NCBI RefSeq assembly: GCF_016132445.1 | Contig: NZ_CP046056.1 | Span: 1,302,001-1,366,000, forward strand | Direction: 5' to 3' | Source: Venatoribacter cucullus | GTDB taxonomy: Bacteria > Pseudomonadota > Gammaproteobacteria > Pseudomonadales > Oceanobacteraceae | DNA: 64,000 nucleotides | Shown here: piece by piece, positions 26,061 through 36,355 of the stretch | How the letters are laid out: each line of letters opens with the position of its first letter | How positions within the stretch are numbered: position 1 is the stretch's first letter | Program-made: the position numbers and the translations under genes | Notes under the pieces: generated by a model | The model's database searches: none | Seen by the model: only the letters and a program-made list of their open reading frames with translations | What the model was told of the DNA's origin: nothing

Positions 26061-27884
26061 ATGTTACAGACGATGCGTGATAATGCGCAGGGGATGATTG
26101 CCAAGATCATTGTTGGTTTCATTATTGTCGTCTTTGCCTTATGGGGTGTGGAAAGTATCGTCAGCATTGGCTCTGGTACTTCTGCGACAGCCTCTGTAAA
26201 CGGTGAAGATATTACCGAAGAAGATATTGTTCGTACGGTTGAGCAGCAGAAAGCGAATCTGCGCCGCCAGTTTGGTGATCAGTACGATGAAAATCTGTTT
26301 AACGAACAGTTCCTGCGCCAGTCGGCACTGGAGCAACTGATCGAGCAGAAAATTGCCCTGGTTCAGGCACAGGAACTGGGCCTGCGCGCATCACCGCGTT
26401 CCGTGGATGAAACCATCGTTACCATTCCGGCATTTCAGCTGGACGGCCGCTTTAACCGCGAGCAGTTCCAGAATGTGCTGCGTATTAACGGCATGACCCC
26501 GCTGATGTTCCGCGCCAGCCTGGCCGAAGACATCATCACCAATCAGGCGCGTGCGGCCTTTATTCTGAGCAGCCTGGAAACACCGTTTTCAGCCCGTTTA
26601 AGCGAAGCCCTGAACCAGGAAGAGCGTACTTTCCGCTTTACTGAAATCAATGCCCGGGCGCTGGAAGCGGAAGTGAATCTGAGCGAAGAAGAGATTCAGG
26701 CTGCCTATGAAGCCGACCGCGACCGTTATATGGCACCGGAACAGGCCAGCATCCGCTATGTGCAGCTGCGTCGTGACCGCCTGGTAGCCAGCCAGACTGT
26801 GTCTGAAGACGAGTTGCAGCAGGCCTACGATGAATATCTGTCCCGTGAAGCCGTTCGTGAGCAGCGTCAGGCCAGCCATATTCTGCTGGAAACCGCTGAC
26901 CGCAGCCGTGATGAAGCGCTGGAACTGGCGGTTGATCTGCGCGCCCGTCTGGCCGCCGGTGAATCCTTTGCGGATCTGGCCAAAGAATACTCAGATGACT
27001 TTGCTACCCGCGATCAGGGTGGTGACTTGGGTCTGAGTGCCCGTGGTGCCTACGCGGATGCCTTTGATGCGGCGCTGTTTGAACTGGCCGAGGGTGAGAT
27101 TTCAGCCCCGGTGGAAACTGAGTACGGTGTGCATCTGATTCAGGCGGTTAAGGTGGTGAAAGCGCCGGCCAAGTCACTGGCTGAGATGCGCAGCACCCTG
27201 GAAGATGAAATCCGTCAGGTAAAAGCTGAGCCGCTGTTCGCGGAACAGCTGCAGGAGCTGTCTAATCTGGCGTTTTCCGCCGAGTCGCTGGCCGATGTTG
27301 CCAATGCTCTGGGGCTGACCGTTGAGCAAAGTGCGGTATTTACCCGGGAACAGGGTGATGGCATTACCAGTAATACCGATGTGCGCCAGATGGCCTTCAG
27401 TGACAGCGTGTTGCTGGATAAAGAAATCAGTGCCGTGGTAGAGCTGAATGACAGCGCTCTGGTGATGGCGATTGCCTCTCATCAGGAAGCCGTGGTACGG
27501 CCGCTGGATGAAGTACGCGGCCAGGTGGTTGGTGCATTGCGTCGTGAGCGGGCACTGGAAATGGCGCGCAGCCGTGCCGAAGCCATTGTTGCCGGTACTG
27601 AAACCAGCAGTGACTGGAAAACCATTACCACCACCTTCGCTCAGCCTTCTGCTGCGCCACGTCAGGCTCAGCAGCGTGCTTTTGGCTTGCAGCCGGGTAA
27701 AACCGATATGGTCAGCTCAGCCGGTGGTTTTGCCGTGGTAACGCTGGACAGCATCAACAGCAAAAACTGGCAGGATGTGGCCGTTACTGAAGAGCTGACC
27801 GAAGCCGGTCGGGCGCAGAACAGCCGCGCGGATATGCTCAGTTATCAAACCTGGGCCCGTTCGGTCAGTGATATTGAAAACTGA
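26061..27884 (+). CDS. ppiD: Periplasmic folding chaperone PpiD
   Basis: Inner-membrane-anchored SurA/parvulin-type chaperone that assists proteins leaving the Sec translocon. I chose the ATG at 26061, preceded by GGAGGA, rather than the longer frame that begins inside the hupB terminator; this gives 607 residues. One membrane helix lies at about 12-34 (I-I-V-G-F-I-I-V-V-F-A-L-W). A SurA-N-like region follows. A parvulin domain near 260-365 contains A-S-H-I-L-L and the F-A-D-L-A-K-E-Y-S-D segment. The C-terminal domain is poorly conserved. The gene has its own terminator, shared with fabI. Confidence 0.94.
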   Translation: MLQTMRDNAQGMIAKIIVGFIIVVFALWGVESIVSIGSGTSATASVNGEDITEEDIVRTVEQQKANLRRQFGDQYDENLFNEQFLRQSALEQLIEQKIALVQAQELGLRASPRSVDETIVTIPAFQLDGRFNREQFQNVLRINGMTPLMFRASLAEDIITNQARAAFILSSLETPFSARLSEALNQEERTFRFTEINARALEAEVNLSEEEIQAAYEADRDRYMAPEQASIRYVQLRRDRLVASQTVSEDELQQAYDEYLSREAVREQRQASHILLETADRSRDEALELAVDLRARLAAGESFADLAKEYSDDFATRDQGGDLGLSARGAYADAFDAALFELAEGEISAPVETEYGVHLIQAVKVVKAPAKSLAEMRSTLEDEIRQVKAEPLFAEQLQELSNLAFSAESLADVANALGLTVEQSAVFTREQGDGITSNTDVRQMAFSDSVLLDKEISAVVELNDSALVMAIASHQEAVVRPLDEVRGQVVGALRRERALEMARSRAEAIVAGTETSSDWKTITTTFAQPSAAPRQAQQRAFGLQPGKTDMVSSAGGFAVVTLDSINSKNWQDVAVTEELTEAGRAQNSRADMLSYQTWARSVSDIEN

Positions 27885-27913
27885 GGTGCTGGCACCAGGG
27901 TTTTCAACCCATT

Positions 27914-27939
27914 AAAAAAGGGCCTGCGGGCCCTTTTTT
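27914..27939. terminator. Bidirectional terminator between ppiD and fabI
   Basis: An AAAAAAGGGCC/GGCCCTTTTTT-type stem with a short GC-rich loop serves convergent ppiD and fabI, with A and T tracts on both sides. Confidence 0.92.
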
Positions 27940-27956
27940 AATGCTCTGTATCCTGC

Positions 27957-28763
27957 TTACTTGTCGTTCGGATCTTCCATCTCATCCACGCTCATGGCGC
28001 AGGAGTTAAAGCCGGCGTCGACGTAGATGTTCTGTGCAGTAATACCGGAGGCCATATCCGAGCACAGGAAAGCGGCTGTGTTACCCACTTCGTCAATGGT
28101 GATATTGCGGCCCAGCGGGGCGCGTTCGGCGTTTTTCTTCAGCATCCGGCGGAAGCTTTTGATACCGGCGGCGGCCAGGGTTTTGATCGGGCCGGCGGAA
28201 ATGGCGTTCACGCGGATATTGTCTTTACCCAGGCTGCCGGCCATATAGCGTACGGCGGCTTCCAGAGCGGCTTTGGCCAGCCCCATCACGTTATAGTTGG
28301 GCAGGGTCTGGGTAGAGCCGTGGTAGGTGAGGGTGAGCATGGCGCCATTACGGCCCTGCATCAGCGGGCGTGCACCTTTGGCCAGTGCCACGAAGCTGTA
28401 GGCGCTGATGTCATGCGCAATGCGGAAGCCTTCCCGGGTGGTGACGCTCAGGTAGTCACCATCCAGTTCATGGCCCGGGGCAAAACCGACGGAGTGAATC
28501 AGGATATCCAGATGGCCCCAGCGTTTTTCCAGTTCGGTAAACACGGCGGCAATCTCTTCATCCGAGGCAACATCGCAGGGCAGACAGATATCAGAGCCCC
28601 ATTCCGCGGCCATTTTTTCTACCCGCTCTTTCAGTTTGTCGCCCTGATAGGTAAAGGCCAGTTCCGCCCCTTCGCGGTGGAACGCATCGGCAATACCGTA
28701 GGCAATGGAGTGTTTGCTGGCCACGCCAACAATAAGTGCTTTTTTACCGGTTAACATTCCCAT
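27957..28763 (-). CDS. fabI: Enoyl-[acyl-carrier-protein] reductase FabI
   Basis: NADH-dependent reductase that completes each fatty-acid elongation cycle; it is the triclosan target in many bacteria. It is 268 residues long. The nucleotide loop is [12 protein letters not shown]. Catalytic Tyr157 and Lys164 lie in Y-N-V-M-G-L-A-K, with Tyr147 nearby as in E. coli FabI. The tail is Asp/Glu-rich (D-E-M-E-D-P-N-D-K), longer than in E. coli. It starts 2 bp after the stop of a periplasmic binding protein gene, so they are probably cotranscribed. Confidence 0.97.
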   Translation of the reverse strand: MGMLTGKKALIVGVASKHSIAYGIADAFHREGAELAFTYQGDKLKERVEKMAAEWGSDICLPCDVASDEEIAAVFTELEKRWGHLDILIHSVGFAPGHELDGDYLSVTTREGFRIAHDISAYSFVALAKGARPLMQGRNGAMLTLTYHGSTQTLPNYNVMGLAKAALEAAVRYMAGSLGKDNIRVNAISAGPIKTLAAAGIKSFRRMLKKNAERAPLGRNITIDEVGNTAAFLCSDMASGITAQNIYVDAGFNSCAMSVDEMEDPNDK

Positions 28764-28765
28764 GA

Positions 28766-30292
28766 TTAATCCTTGCTTGGCTGAATGGGTAAGGATAGCC
28801 CGGAAACCGTGGTTTCCGGTGCCAGTATGTGTCGGGTTGGTGTTTCACGGGTACTGCGCTGCGGGTTGGCCAGCACCTCCGTGCGTTGTTTGCGGTCAAT
28901 GCTGAACAGGCCGCCGCTGACGGCATCGAAGGGATCAAATAAATCCCCCAGCCAGGGCAGCAGCGGGTTTTCCGGCAGATGCAGCCAGGGCCAGTGCAGG
29001 GTGTAGCGAACCGCGGGCGTCTGGCTGATGTGCAGCAGGCCTTGTTGCTGCAGGGCCGGCAGGTGGATGTCGCCGGGCCACTCTTGCAGCCAGTCGGCCA
29101 GCTGGGCCTCCAGCTGAGCCGGACTTAAGGGCCGCAAAAAGCGCAATTCAGCCAGGCTGAAGCGACCACTGCGGATGCGCTGCAGCAACACCTCAGCGTT
29201 AAGCTGCTGCGTGTGGATAGCGGCCGGCAGCCCGGCCGGCTGTCCGGGGGTATGAGTCAGCAGGGGTGGATATTCCGTTGCCGGAGCGGCGCCATTAAGC
29301 AGGCGCAGGCGTTGCTGTTTATCGGCGCTGAACGCCGGGTTCAGCAGCAGGATACGGCTGATAGCGTTGTGCTGCTGGTGCTGTTCTGTCAGCACCAGCC
29401 GTTGTTGCTGGTGCAGGCTCTGCAAGCCCGGTTGTTGCAGCAGGTCGTGACTGACCGGGAGCAGATCCAGTTCAGCCCGCTGCAGGTGCTCCAGCAGCTT
29501 TGCGGTGTCAGGAACGCTGAGCAGGGTGACGCGGGTAACATTAAAACGTCCCTGAAAATAACGCTCACTGGTGCCCCACCAGTTTTTCAGGCGCTCAAAG
29601 ACCAGGCTGTGTGCATGTTTGATACGGCTTAACCGGTAGGGGCCGGTTACCGGTTCTGGCTGCCAGTTAACGTCCTGTGGCCATTGTTGCTGCGCATAAA
29701 AATGCGCGGCCAGTGGGCGCAGGGCGGCTATTTCTTCCACGGCCTGCTGAAAGGGTGGGTGCAGATGCAGGGCGACCTGATGGTCGTTAAAAAATTCAGC
29801 CCGCTGGATTCGCTGCTGTAAACGCTGGCGCTGCCAGTCAGCACCGTGTGCGGGATCGGTCAGAAAGCTGAGAGTAAAGGCAATATCACGGTTGGTAACC
29901 GGTTGACCATCCGACCAGCGGGCTGCCGGGTTGATTTGCAGGTACAGAATGCGGTGCCTTTCATCGGCAGCCCAGTGGCTGGCCAACATGGGCAGCCAGC
30001 TCTGGTCACGCGGATGGCGTGCCAGTAACGGCAGGTGCAGAGATTCCAGTATCGGGCTGCTGGTATGTGGAGTGTCCGGGCCGAAACGGCGTAAATGAGG
30101 CGGGAATTCCGGCAGGTACAGGTTCAGGTAGCCGCCCGGGTCTGCGGCGGCCGCCCAGGTCGGGCTGTTGCTGTTGGTTTGCCAGCGCACATCGGGCTGA
30201 ATACCCACGCTGTGCCAGAGGGTGGGAATGGCCAGAGCGGGCTGAATGGACAGTGTCAGCAGCAACAGAAGCGGATGCAGAAGGTTCTTCAT
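28766..30292 (-). CDS. Orphan extracellular solute-binding protein, family 5 type
   Basis: A 508-residue secreted protein with a clear signal peptide (cleavage near A-L-A at about 21). The mature N-terminus has the family 5 peptide-binding pattern: G-G-Y-L-N-L-Y, then a lobe with L-P-M-L-A-S-H-W and [15 protein letters not shown]. The V-T-G-P-Y-R-L and W-W-G segments follow. The C-terminal lobe is divergent and shorter than in YejA-like proteins (about 600 residues). No permease or ATPase gene is nearby. In Pseudomonas an oligopeptide ABC cluster occupies this place beside fabI, so this looks like the surviving member. Ligand unknown; the copy may have taken another role. Confidence 0.75.
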   Translation of the reverse strand: MKNLLHPLLLLLTLSIQPALAIPTLWHSVGIQPDVRWQTNSNSPTWAAAADPGGYLNLYLPEFPPHLRRFGPDTPHTSSPILESLHLPLLARHPRDQSWLPMLASHWAADERHRILYLQINPAARWSDGQPVTNRDIAFTLSFLTDPAHGADWQRQRLQQRIQRAEFFNDHQVALHLHPPFQQAVEEIAALRPLAAHFYAQQQWPQDVNWQPEPVTGPYRLSRIKHAHSLVFERLKNWWGTSERYFQGRFNVTRVTLLSVPDTAKLLEHLQRAELDLLPVSHDLLQQPGLQSLHQQQRLVLTEQHQQHNAISRILLLNPAFSADKQQRLRLLNGAAPATEYPPLLTHTPGQPAGLPAAIHTQQLNAEVLLQRIRSGRFSLAELRFLRPLSPAQLEAQLADWLQEWPGDIHLPALQQQGLLHISQTPAVRYTLHWPWLHLPENPLLPWLGDLFDPFDAVSGGLFSIDRKQRTEVLANPQRSTRETPTRHILAPETTVSGLSLPIQPSKD

Positions 30293-30372
30293 ACCGGCAT
30301 CTTAATCTGAGCGTTTGAGTGTGCCAATTCCTCATTCAGCCACATATTGTGTCTTAAATTTCACAACCGGCC

Positions 30373-31938
30373 TTAGCGCGTTACATCAACGTACAGGGTC
30401 AGCAGTTGGCCCGGTTGCAGGTATTTGTTTTTTACCTGGGCCTGATTCCAGCGTTTAACGTCGGAAACACGCACGTTGTAACGCTGGGAAATCCGCGCCA
30501 GTGAATCGCCTGAGCGTACCCGGTACTGAATTTTACGGATGACTTCACGCTGGGCCGGACTGGCGCTGTTTTTCTGGCTCCAGATCACCAGCTGCTGACC
30601 GGGGCGCAGCGGATCACGCGGGGCCATGCCATTCCAGCGGGCCAGGGCGGCAACCTGGACATCGTGGGCGCGGGCGATATCCCACAGGGTGTCACCGGAA
30701 CGAACCTGATAACTGATGCGGCTGGTATTGGCCGGCTGGCGCTGGCTGACCAGGCGATTCAGACGTTGCTGCTGACTGTGGGAGTAGGTTTCCGGTGAGC
30801 GGAACGCCACCGGAATCAGCAGCTGTTCACCGGCACGGATAATATTGCCGCGGATATTGTTGGTGTCTTTCAGCGCATCCGGTGTGGTGTTGAACTGACG
30901 GGCGATGGTAATCAGGCTGTCGCCGGATTTCACGGCATAGCGCTGCCATTTGATGCGGGCGGAATCGGGCAGGGCGGCCAGCCGTTCGCTGAAGACATCC
31001 AGCTGAGCCACCGGAATCAGAATTTCATGCGGGCCGGCTGGTCGTGTAGCCCAGCGGTTATAGCTGGGATTCAGCCGGTAAATTTCTTCCAGTGAGGTAT
31101 CGGCCAGTTCAGCGACCTGGGCCAGATCAATCTGGCCGCCGGTATTGGCGACGGCGAAGTACGGCTCGTCCGGTACCGGCAGCAATGTGACATTGTAGCG
31201 CTCCGGGTCCCGGATCAGTTTGGCCAGGGCAATCAGTTTAGGGACGTAATCGCGGGTTTCGCGGGGCAGATCAAGCGACCAGAAATCGGTCGGCAGGCCC
31301 CGCTCGCGGTTGCGGCGCATGGCCCGGCGTACGGTGCCGGCGCCGGAATTGTACGACGCCAGAGCCAGCATCCAGTCACCGTTAAATTCCCGTTGCAGGG
31401 CATCCAGATAAGTCAGGGCTGCTTCGGTGGAAGCGCGGATATCGCGCCGGCCGTCATGCCACCAGTCCTGTTGCAGACCAAAATCACGGCCGGTGGCCGG
31501 AATAAACTGCCACACCCCGGAGGCGCGGCCATGGGAATAGGCAAAAGGCTCGAAGGCGCTTTCCACAATGGGCAGTAAGGCCAGTTCACCGGGTACGCCG
31601 CGGGCTTCAATTTGTTCAGCAATAAAATGCAGATACCGCACACCGCGCTCGGCGACACGGTCAAGGTAATTCTGATGGGACTTATACCAGTTCAGTTGCG
31701 AGTCGATGCGTGGGTTGCTGCTGTTCAGATCCAGCTTGTAAGAAGCGATAATGCGCTGCCAGATATCCTCGTAAGCGGCCTGCGGCTGAGCTTCAGGTTG
31801 CCAGTCGTCAAGCAGAGTCAGGCTGTTTTCGGTACGGCGCTGTTCCTCGGCATGAGTATCGGGGCCGGGAATGCTGCTGCAGGCGCTCAGAAAAGCCAGC
31901 GGTGCTGCCGACAGGAGGAATAAAGTGATAACCTTCAT
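30373..31938 (-). CDS. mltD: Membrane-bound lytic murein transglycosylase D with LysM repeats
   Basis: Outer-membrane lipoprotein that cleaves peptidoglycan glycan strands, leaving 1,6-anhydro ends. The signal peptide ends in the lipobox L-S-A-C with Cys20. The SLT domain contains catalytic Glu126 in V-E-S-A-F and the S-G-V-W-Q-F-I-P motif. Three LysM modules begin near 332, 408 and 470, each with the V-x-S-G-D-S/T-L pattern. At 521 residues with three LysM units it is close to Pseudomonas MltD. It diverges from the methyltransferase-rnhA-dnaQ operon. Confidence 0.95.
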   Translation of the reverse strand: MKVITLFLLSAAPLAFLSACSSIPGPDTHAEEQRRTENSLTLLDDWQPEAQPQAAYEDIWQRIIASYKLDLNSSNPRIDSQLNWYKSHQNYLDRVAERGVRYLHFIAEQIEARGVPGELALLPIVESAFEPFAYSHGRASGVWQFIPATGRDFGLQQDWWHDGRRDIRASTEAALTYLDALQREFNGDWMLALASYNSGAGTVRRAMRRNRERGLPTDFWSLDLPRETRDYVPKLIALAKLIRDPERYNVTLLPVPDEPYFAVANTGGQIDLAQVAELADTSLEEIYRLNPSYNRWATRPAGPHEILIPVAQLDVFSERLAALPDSARIKWQRYAVKSGDSLITIARQFNTTPDALKDTNNIRGNIIRAGEQLLIPVAFRSPETYSHSQQQRLNRLVSQRQPANTSRISYQVRSGDTLWDIARAHDVQVAALARWNGMAPRDPLRPGQQLVIWSQKNSASPAQREVIRKIQYRVRSGDSLARISQRYNVRVSDVKRWNQAQVKNKYLQPGQLLTLYVDVTR

Positions 31939-32010
31939 AAAAATACTGCGTCGTCTGAATGTACAGGCAGTCTAATTAGGCTGGCCATCGCGGGCAAGTT
32001 AAGAGGTGTT

Positions 32011-32784
32011 ATGTCGGTCACGGTCAGCCGCATCAAACCGGAAGAATTTCAGCGTTGGTTACAGCAACCGGCCACGCAGCGCTTATTGGCGTTGCAGGCC
32101 GGCTGGCTGCGTGACCGGGTGGCTGGGCTGCACGGCTGCCATTTGCTGTACTGCGGAATCGATCCGCAGCCGCGGTTTTTGCAGCGCGCCCGCATCCGTC
32201 ACAGCTTCCGCCTGGGCTTACCCTGGTCGGCCGGCTGTGCCGAGGTTGATGCGCGTATTCAGGATGATGCCTGGCCTTTGCCTGATGAAAGTGTGGATGT
32301 GGTCATTCTGCAACACAGCCTGGACCTGAGCCGGCGGCCGCATCAGCTGATCCGCGAAGCGGTGCGCTGTCTGGTACCGGAAGGCTATTTGCTGATTACG
32401 GGGTTTAACCCCTACAGCCCCTGGGGGGCCTGGCGCTGGCTGCGTAATTTTTCCACCCGCCTGCCCTGGGTCAGTCGTCCGGTGGCGCCGGCCCGGTTGC
32501 AGGATTGGCTGACCTTGCTGGATTTGCGGCTGGAAGAGCAGTTTCCCTGTGCGCACTGGTGGCCGCTGAGCGCAGGCTCTGAGCAATTAAGCCGCCGTGT
32601 TGACCGGGTGCTGGCCGGCAGTCAGCTGTTGCCGGCGGCCTGTTATCTGATGGTGGCGCGTAAGACCGTGGCCGGGGTAACCCCCATTCGTCCGCGGCGC
32701 TGGTATTTTTCTGAACATCCTTTTGCTATGCCGGTGCCTGCTGCCTCCCGTTCAGCCACCGGCACGACCCGGGACATAACATGA
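32011..32784 (+). CDS. SAM-dependent methyltransferase, class I-like
   Basis: A 257-residue protein related to the methyltransferase found beside rnhA/dnaQ in Pseudomonas and E. coli (YafS). The nucleotide-binding region is degenerate (H-L-L-Y-C-G-I-D, near 43-51). The later part reads [20 protein letters not shown], a typical post-motif II region, followed by [19 protein letters not shown]. The substrate is unknown. It overlaps rnhA by 4 bp, so expression is coupled to the nucleic-acid enzymes that follow. Confidence 0.85.
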   Translation: MSVTVSRIKPEEFQRWLQQPATQRLLALQAGWLRDRVAGLHGCHLLYCGIDPQPRFLQRARIRHSFRLGLPWSAGCAEVDARIQDDAWPLPDESVDVVILQHSLDLSRRPHQLIREAVRCLVPEGYLLITGFNPYSPWGAWRWLRNFSTRLPWVSRPVAPARLQDWLTLLDLRLEEQFPCAHWWPLSAGSEQLSRRVDRVLAGSQLLPAACYLMVARKTVAGVTPIRPRRWYFSEHPFAMPVPAASRSATGTTRDIT

Positions 32785-33215
32785 CGGTGCATTTGTTTAC
32801 AGACGGAGCCTGCAAAGGCAACCCCGGCCCGGGCGGCTGGGGGGTATTAATGCGTTACGGCGCCCATGAAAAAGAATTGTGGGGCGGCGAAGGCCATACC
32901 ACCAATAACCGCATGGAGCTAATGGCCGCCATTGAAGGCCTGAAGGCATTAACCCGCCCTTGCGAAGTGGTATTGACCACCGATTCCCAGTACGTGAAAC
33001 AGGGTATTAACAGCTGGCTGGCCGGTTGGAAACGTAATGGTTGGCGCACGGCGGATAAAAAGCCGGTTAAAAATCAGGATTTATGGCAACAGCTGGATGA
33101 ACAATGCCAGCGTCATCAGGTCGAATGGCACTGGGTAAAAGGGCATGCTGGCCACGCTGAAAATGAACGGGCTGATATTCTGGCCAACCGCGGTGCAGCA
33201 GAGGTAAGTGCATGA
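32781..33215 (+). CDS. rnhA: Ribonuclease HI
   Basis: Degrades the RNA strand of RNA-DNA hybrids, removing R-loops and primers. The 144 residues carry the complete active site: Asp8 in [10 protein letters not shown], Glu46 in N-N-R-M-E-L, Asp68 in T-T-D-S-Q-Y and Asp132 in E-R-A-D-I-L-A, with His122 in V-K-G-H. It has 4-bp overlaps at both ends. The rnhA-dnaQ arrangement is widely conserved, although in E. coli the two are divergent. Confidence 0.97.
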   Translation: MTVHLFTDGACKGNPGPGGWGVLMRYGAHEKELWGGEGHTTNNRMELMAAIEGLKALTRPCEVVLTTDSQYVKQGINSWLAGWKRNGWRTADKKPVKNQDLWQQLDEQCQRHQVEWHWVKGHAGHAENERADILANRGAAEVSA

Positions 33216-33907
33216 GACAGGTGGTATTGGATACTGAGACAACCGGTATCGGCGAAGGACACCGCATTATTGAAATTGGTTGCGTTGAGGTTATTGAACG
33301 TAAGCTGACCGGCCGCCAATACCATGTGTATATCGATCCGCAGCGCGATATTGATCCGGAAGCGGCCAATGTACACGGCATTACCAATGAGTGGCTGCAG
33401 GAACGCAACGCGCCGGTATTCGCCCGCGTTGCCGATGAGTTCCGCGAGTTTATTCAGGGTGCCGAACTGGTTATTCACAATGCGCCGTTCGATATCGGCA
33501 TGATGGATGCGGAATTCCGCCGTCTGAATCTGAGCCTTACCCGTGAATTCTGCGGGGTGCTGGATACGCTGCTGCTGGCGCGGGAGATGCACCCCGGCGC
33601 CCGTAACAGTCTGGATGCGTTATGTAAGCGTTACGATGTTGACAATAGTCAGCGTGAGCTGCACGGTGCATTACTGGATGCGCAGATTCTGGCCGAAGTG
33701 TATCTGATGATGACCGGTGGCCAGACTGCGCTGGCGTTGCCGGATGAAGAGCAGGCTGAAGAAATTGTTGAAGTGGATCTTGGTGATCTGGATCTCAGTA
33801 CGCTGGAATTGCGTGTGGTAAAAGCCAGTGCCGATGAGCTGGCCGCCCATGAAAAAATGCTCGACCTGCTGGATAAAAAAAGCGGTCAGGCGGTGTGGCG
33901 GCGCTGA
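33212..33907 (+). CDS. dnaQ: DNA polymerase III epsilon subunit (proofreading exonuclease)
   Basis: 3'-5' exonuclease of the replicative polymerase, 231 residues. The DEDDh active site is intact: Asp7 and Glu9 (L-D-T-E-T-T-G), Asp94 (H-N-A-P-F-D), His151 and Asp156 (H-G-A-L-L-D-A-Q). Directly after the exonuclease domain a clamp-binding type motif, Q-T-A-L-A-L, lies at 171-176. The C-terminal tail, which binds the alpha subunit in E. coli, is acidic and then helical. It is last in the methyltransferase-rnhA-dnaQ set. Confidence 0.96.
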   Translation: MRQVVLDTETTGIGEGHRIIEIGCVEVIERKLTGRQYHVYIDPQRDIDPEAANVHGITNEWLQERNAPVFARVADEFREFIQGAELVIHNAPFDIGMMDAEFRRLNLSLTREFCGVLDTLLLAREMHPGARNSLDALCKRYDVDNSQRELHGALLDAQILAEVYLMMTGGQTALALPDEEQAEEIVEVDLGDLDLSTLELRVVKASADELAAHEKMLDLLDKKSGQAVWRR

Positions 33908-34025
33908 AATGTCTTAAAAAGGGGAATGACTGACCGGGTCTGCCGGGCGGGCAATTAAAACGCTTCGCCCTTTGCCTTGTTAGTCGTTAGAATGAATTTC
34001 ATCATAACAATGAATATTGCTGGAC

Positions 34026-35669
34026 ATGGCTGAATTATCTACAGGAAGTGAAACCTCTCAGTTTGCAGTGTCACTGCGACTGGTGAAAAACGAACTCGCC
34101 AATGCTCTGGACCAGGCTGCTACCCAGCTTGATGCCTACGCAGAACAGGGGAATGCCGAGCATTTGCGCGCCTTTCTGGAAGAGGTTCAGCAAATTCGTG
34201 GCACCTTTAAAATGCTGGATTTCCGGGCCGGTGAACGTCTGTGTGAAGAACTGGCGGAAACCGGGCGGGTGGTGCGCAATCAGGAAGTGACCGAATCGTC
34301 CCTGGGGGCGTTTACCCAGGCCATCGTATTCCTGAAGCGCTACGTCGATTTTGCCGTTAACGGCGAAGCCGTGGCCCCCAGTCTGCTGATTCCGACCATT
34401 AATCTGGTGCGGCGTGAACGCCGCGAAAAACCGCTGCCGGAAGCCTACTTCTTTCTGGTAAATCTGCGTCCGAAACTGGCGGCGCCACATGCTACCGGCA
34501 GCCTGCAGAATTTTCCATTCCGGCGCGCCCGCCAGCTGTACCAGCTGGGGCTGATTGGTCTTATCCGTGGTAATGGCCGGCGTGGTCCGGTGCAGGTTAT
34601 GTTGCGGGCGGTGCGTCGCTTTGAACAGGCCAGCCGTGGCGGTGCCTCCTGGTCGTTCTGGAACGTGGTGGCCGGAGCGCTGGAAGCCTTGTCGCAGGAT
34701 AACTTCGATATGACCCCGCAGCGCTTGTCGCTGCTGGGCGCACTCGACCGGCAGGTGCGTCGTATTCAGGACACCGAAGGTCGCTCTTTCAGTGAAAAAA
34801 TCCCCGACTGGCTGCTGAAAGAATTTCTCTATCTGGTGGCACTGGCCGAACCGGAAACTCCCCATCTGCAAGCGTTGCACAGCCTTTATCATATTGGTCA
34901 GGAAGTGCGTGAAAAGCAGCTGGCCCTCACCCGTGGCCGCCTCAGCGGGCCGGATCAATCGGCGCTGAATTCACTGGCTGAAGCCCTGCAAGAAGAGCTG
35001 CAATCCGTAAAAGATCTGATCGATTTGTTTGAGCGTACGGACATCAGTGAACAGAATTTTGATGAACTGCTGGTATCGCTGAACCGTATTGCCGACACTC
35101 TGCAGATCGCCAACCTGGCGGATGCCGCTGCACGCACCCGCAGTCTGGAACAGCGCCTGCAACAAAGCGGGGCGCAGGGATTGCAGCGTGAACTGACTTA
35201 TACCGCTGACGAAATTATCCACATTGAACAAGCCATGCGGGCGCTGACCCAGCACGGCCTCGACAGCGCGGCGCTGGTTGACCCGGTCAGCCTGAATGAA
35301 GCACGCATCGCGGTATTGTCAGAGTCTATGACGGCTTTGACCATGATTAAGCGGGCAATGGGATCCTATCTGGATTCCAATAACGATAAGCTGCATATCC
35401 GCAACGTTGGCAAGAGCCTGATTGATGTGGCCGGTGCCATGATGTTTCTGGAAAAAGAACCCGTGTATCAGATGCTGCTGCAGCTGGAGCAATTTATCCG
35501 TAAACAGGTGCTGGATACGGATATTCAGCCGCCGGCGGGGCGTATGGAAGCCTTTGCTGATGCCATTTCGGCCATTGAATACTACCTCGATTCCCTGAAT
35601 GGCCAGTCGGCCGGCGCGGAAGAGGCCGTTCAGCTGGCTGCTGACAGCATTCGCCAATTGCGGGGTTGA
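34026..35669 (+). CDS. fimL: FimL-like protein (ChpA N-terminal homologue)
   Basis: A 547-residue, mainly alpha-helical protein resembling Pseudomonas FimL, a scaffold related to the N-terminal half of the pilus chemotaxis kinase ChpA. FimL supports type IV pilus twitching and cAMP signalling. The start region (L-V-K-N-E-L-A-N-A-L-D-Q, Q-Q-I-R-G-T) and the P-E-A-Y-F-F segment near 137 follow the FimL pattern. The middle is Leu-rich, and the tail looks like degenerate Hpt bundles without a phosphorylatable His that I could place. I chose the ATG at 34026 over a TTG three codons upstream. No pil genes are in view. It precedes a membrane protein gene by 1 bp. Confidence 0.78.
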   Translation: MAELSTGSETSQFAVSLRLVKNELANALDQAATQLDAYAEQGNAEHLRAFLEEVQQIRGTFKMLDFRAGERLCEELAETGRVVRNQEVTESSLGAFTQAIVFLKRYVDFAVNGEAVAPSLLIPTINLVRRERREKPLPEAYFFLVNLRPKLAAPHATGSLQNFPFRRARQLYQLGLIGLIRGNGRRGPVQVMLRAVRRFEQASRGGASWSFWNVVAGALEALSQDNFDMTPQRLSLLGALDRQVRRIQDTEGRSFSEKIPDWLLKEFLYLVALAEPETPHLQALHSLYHIGQEVREKQLALTRGRLSGPDQSALNSLAEALQEELQSVKDLIDLFERTDISEQNFDELLVSLNRIADTLQIANLADAAARTRSLEQRLQQSGAQGLQRELTYTADEIIHIEQAMRALTQHGLDSAALVDPVSLNEARIAVLSESMTALTMIKRAMGSYLDSNNDKLHIRNVGKSLIDVAGAMMFLEKEPVYQMLLQLEQFIRKQVLDTDIQPPAGRMEAFADAISAIEYYLDSLNGQSAGAEEAVQLAADSIRQLRG

Positions 35670-35670
35670 T

Positions 35671-36312
35671 ATGCTGCAGATGAGTCTTTCAGCCACGCTG
35701 GTGCTGCTGCTGATCGTGGCAGTGGTGGTGATTGTGCTGCTGTGGTGGCGTCGTGGCTGGTTTATCCAATGGCTGAAAGGCACTGCGGGTATGCTGATGC
35801 TGGTGCTGGCCATTGTGCTGGCATTTTCACTGGCGGATTTGTGGAGTTACCGGCAGTTGCTGGAAGAAAAGCCGCTGGCCACCGTCAGTGTTTATGAACT
35901 GGGTCCACAGGAATACGACATTACGCTGGCGACCGGTGAAGGCAGCGAAGAGCGTTACAAAATACTGGGCGATCAGTGGCAGCTGGATGTGCGGCTAATG
36001 GTGTGGAAAGGCCCGTTCCTGAGTGCAGGTACCATGCCGCTGTACCGTCTTGATCGCCTGTCGGGGCGTTACTTGTCACTGGAACAGGAGCGCAACGCCG
36101 GCCGTACGGTGTACGCTTTGCAGGAGTCGCGCTGGTTTGATGTCTGGGATTGGCTGCATGGCCGTTCCTGGTGGCTGGAGGCGCAGTCAGGCAGCGCCGT
36201 GTATATGCCTCTGGCAAACGGGGCGGTGTTCAGTGTGCATCTGACGCCCAAAGGATTACTGGCCCGCCCGCTGAATGATGTGGCTGAACAGGTGCTGGAA
36301 CGCCCCTGGTAA
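35671..36312 (+). CDS. Conserved inner-membrane protein of unknown function
   Basis: A 213-residue protein with two N-terminal helices (about 7-26 and 38-57), separated by a basic segment W-W-R-R-G-W. A soluble domain rich in Trp follows (W-Q-L-D-V-R, W-F-D-V-W-D-W-L-H). It contains conserved-looking D-R-L-S-G-R-Y and the final L-L-A-R-P-L. Relatives in pseudomonads are sometimes labelled multidrug transporters, but two helices cannot form such a pump, so I leave it unassigned. The start at 35671 lies 1 bp after the fimL stop, which strongly suggests coupling with fimL. Confidence 0.75.
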   Translation: MLQMSLSATLVLLLIVAVVVIVLLWWRRGWFIQWLKGTAGMLMLVLAIVLAFSLADLWSYRQLLEEKPLATVSVYELGPQEYDITLATGEGSEERYKILGDQWQLDVRLMVWKGPFLSAGTMPLYRLDRLSGRYLSLEQERNAGRTVYALQESRWFDVWDWLHGRSWWLEAQSGSAVYMPLANGAVFSVHLTPKGLLARPLNDVAEQVLERPW

Positions 36313-36355
36313 GTAATGTTGAATTTGACTCACTGGCTCTGAAGGATTATTTGCG

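Noticed and set aside
34071-34958. Long minus-strand open frame of 295 codons opposite fimL
   Set aside because: It mirrors the codon pattern of fimL on the other strand, has no start context and no recognisable protein, and is rich in His/Gln/Phe as expected for an antisense shadow.
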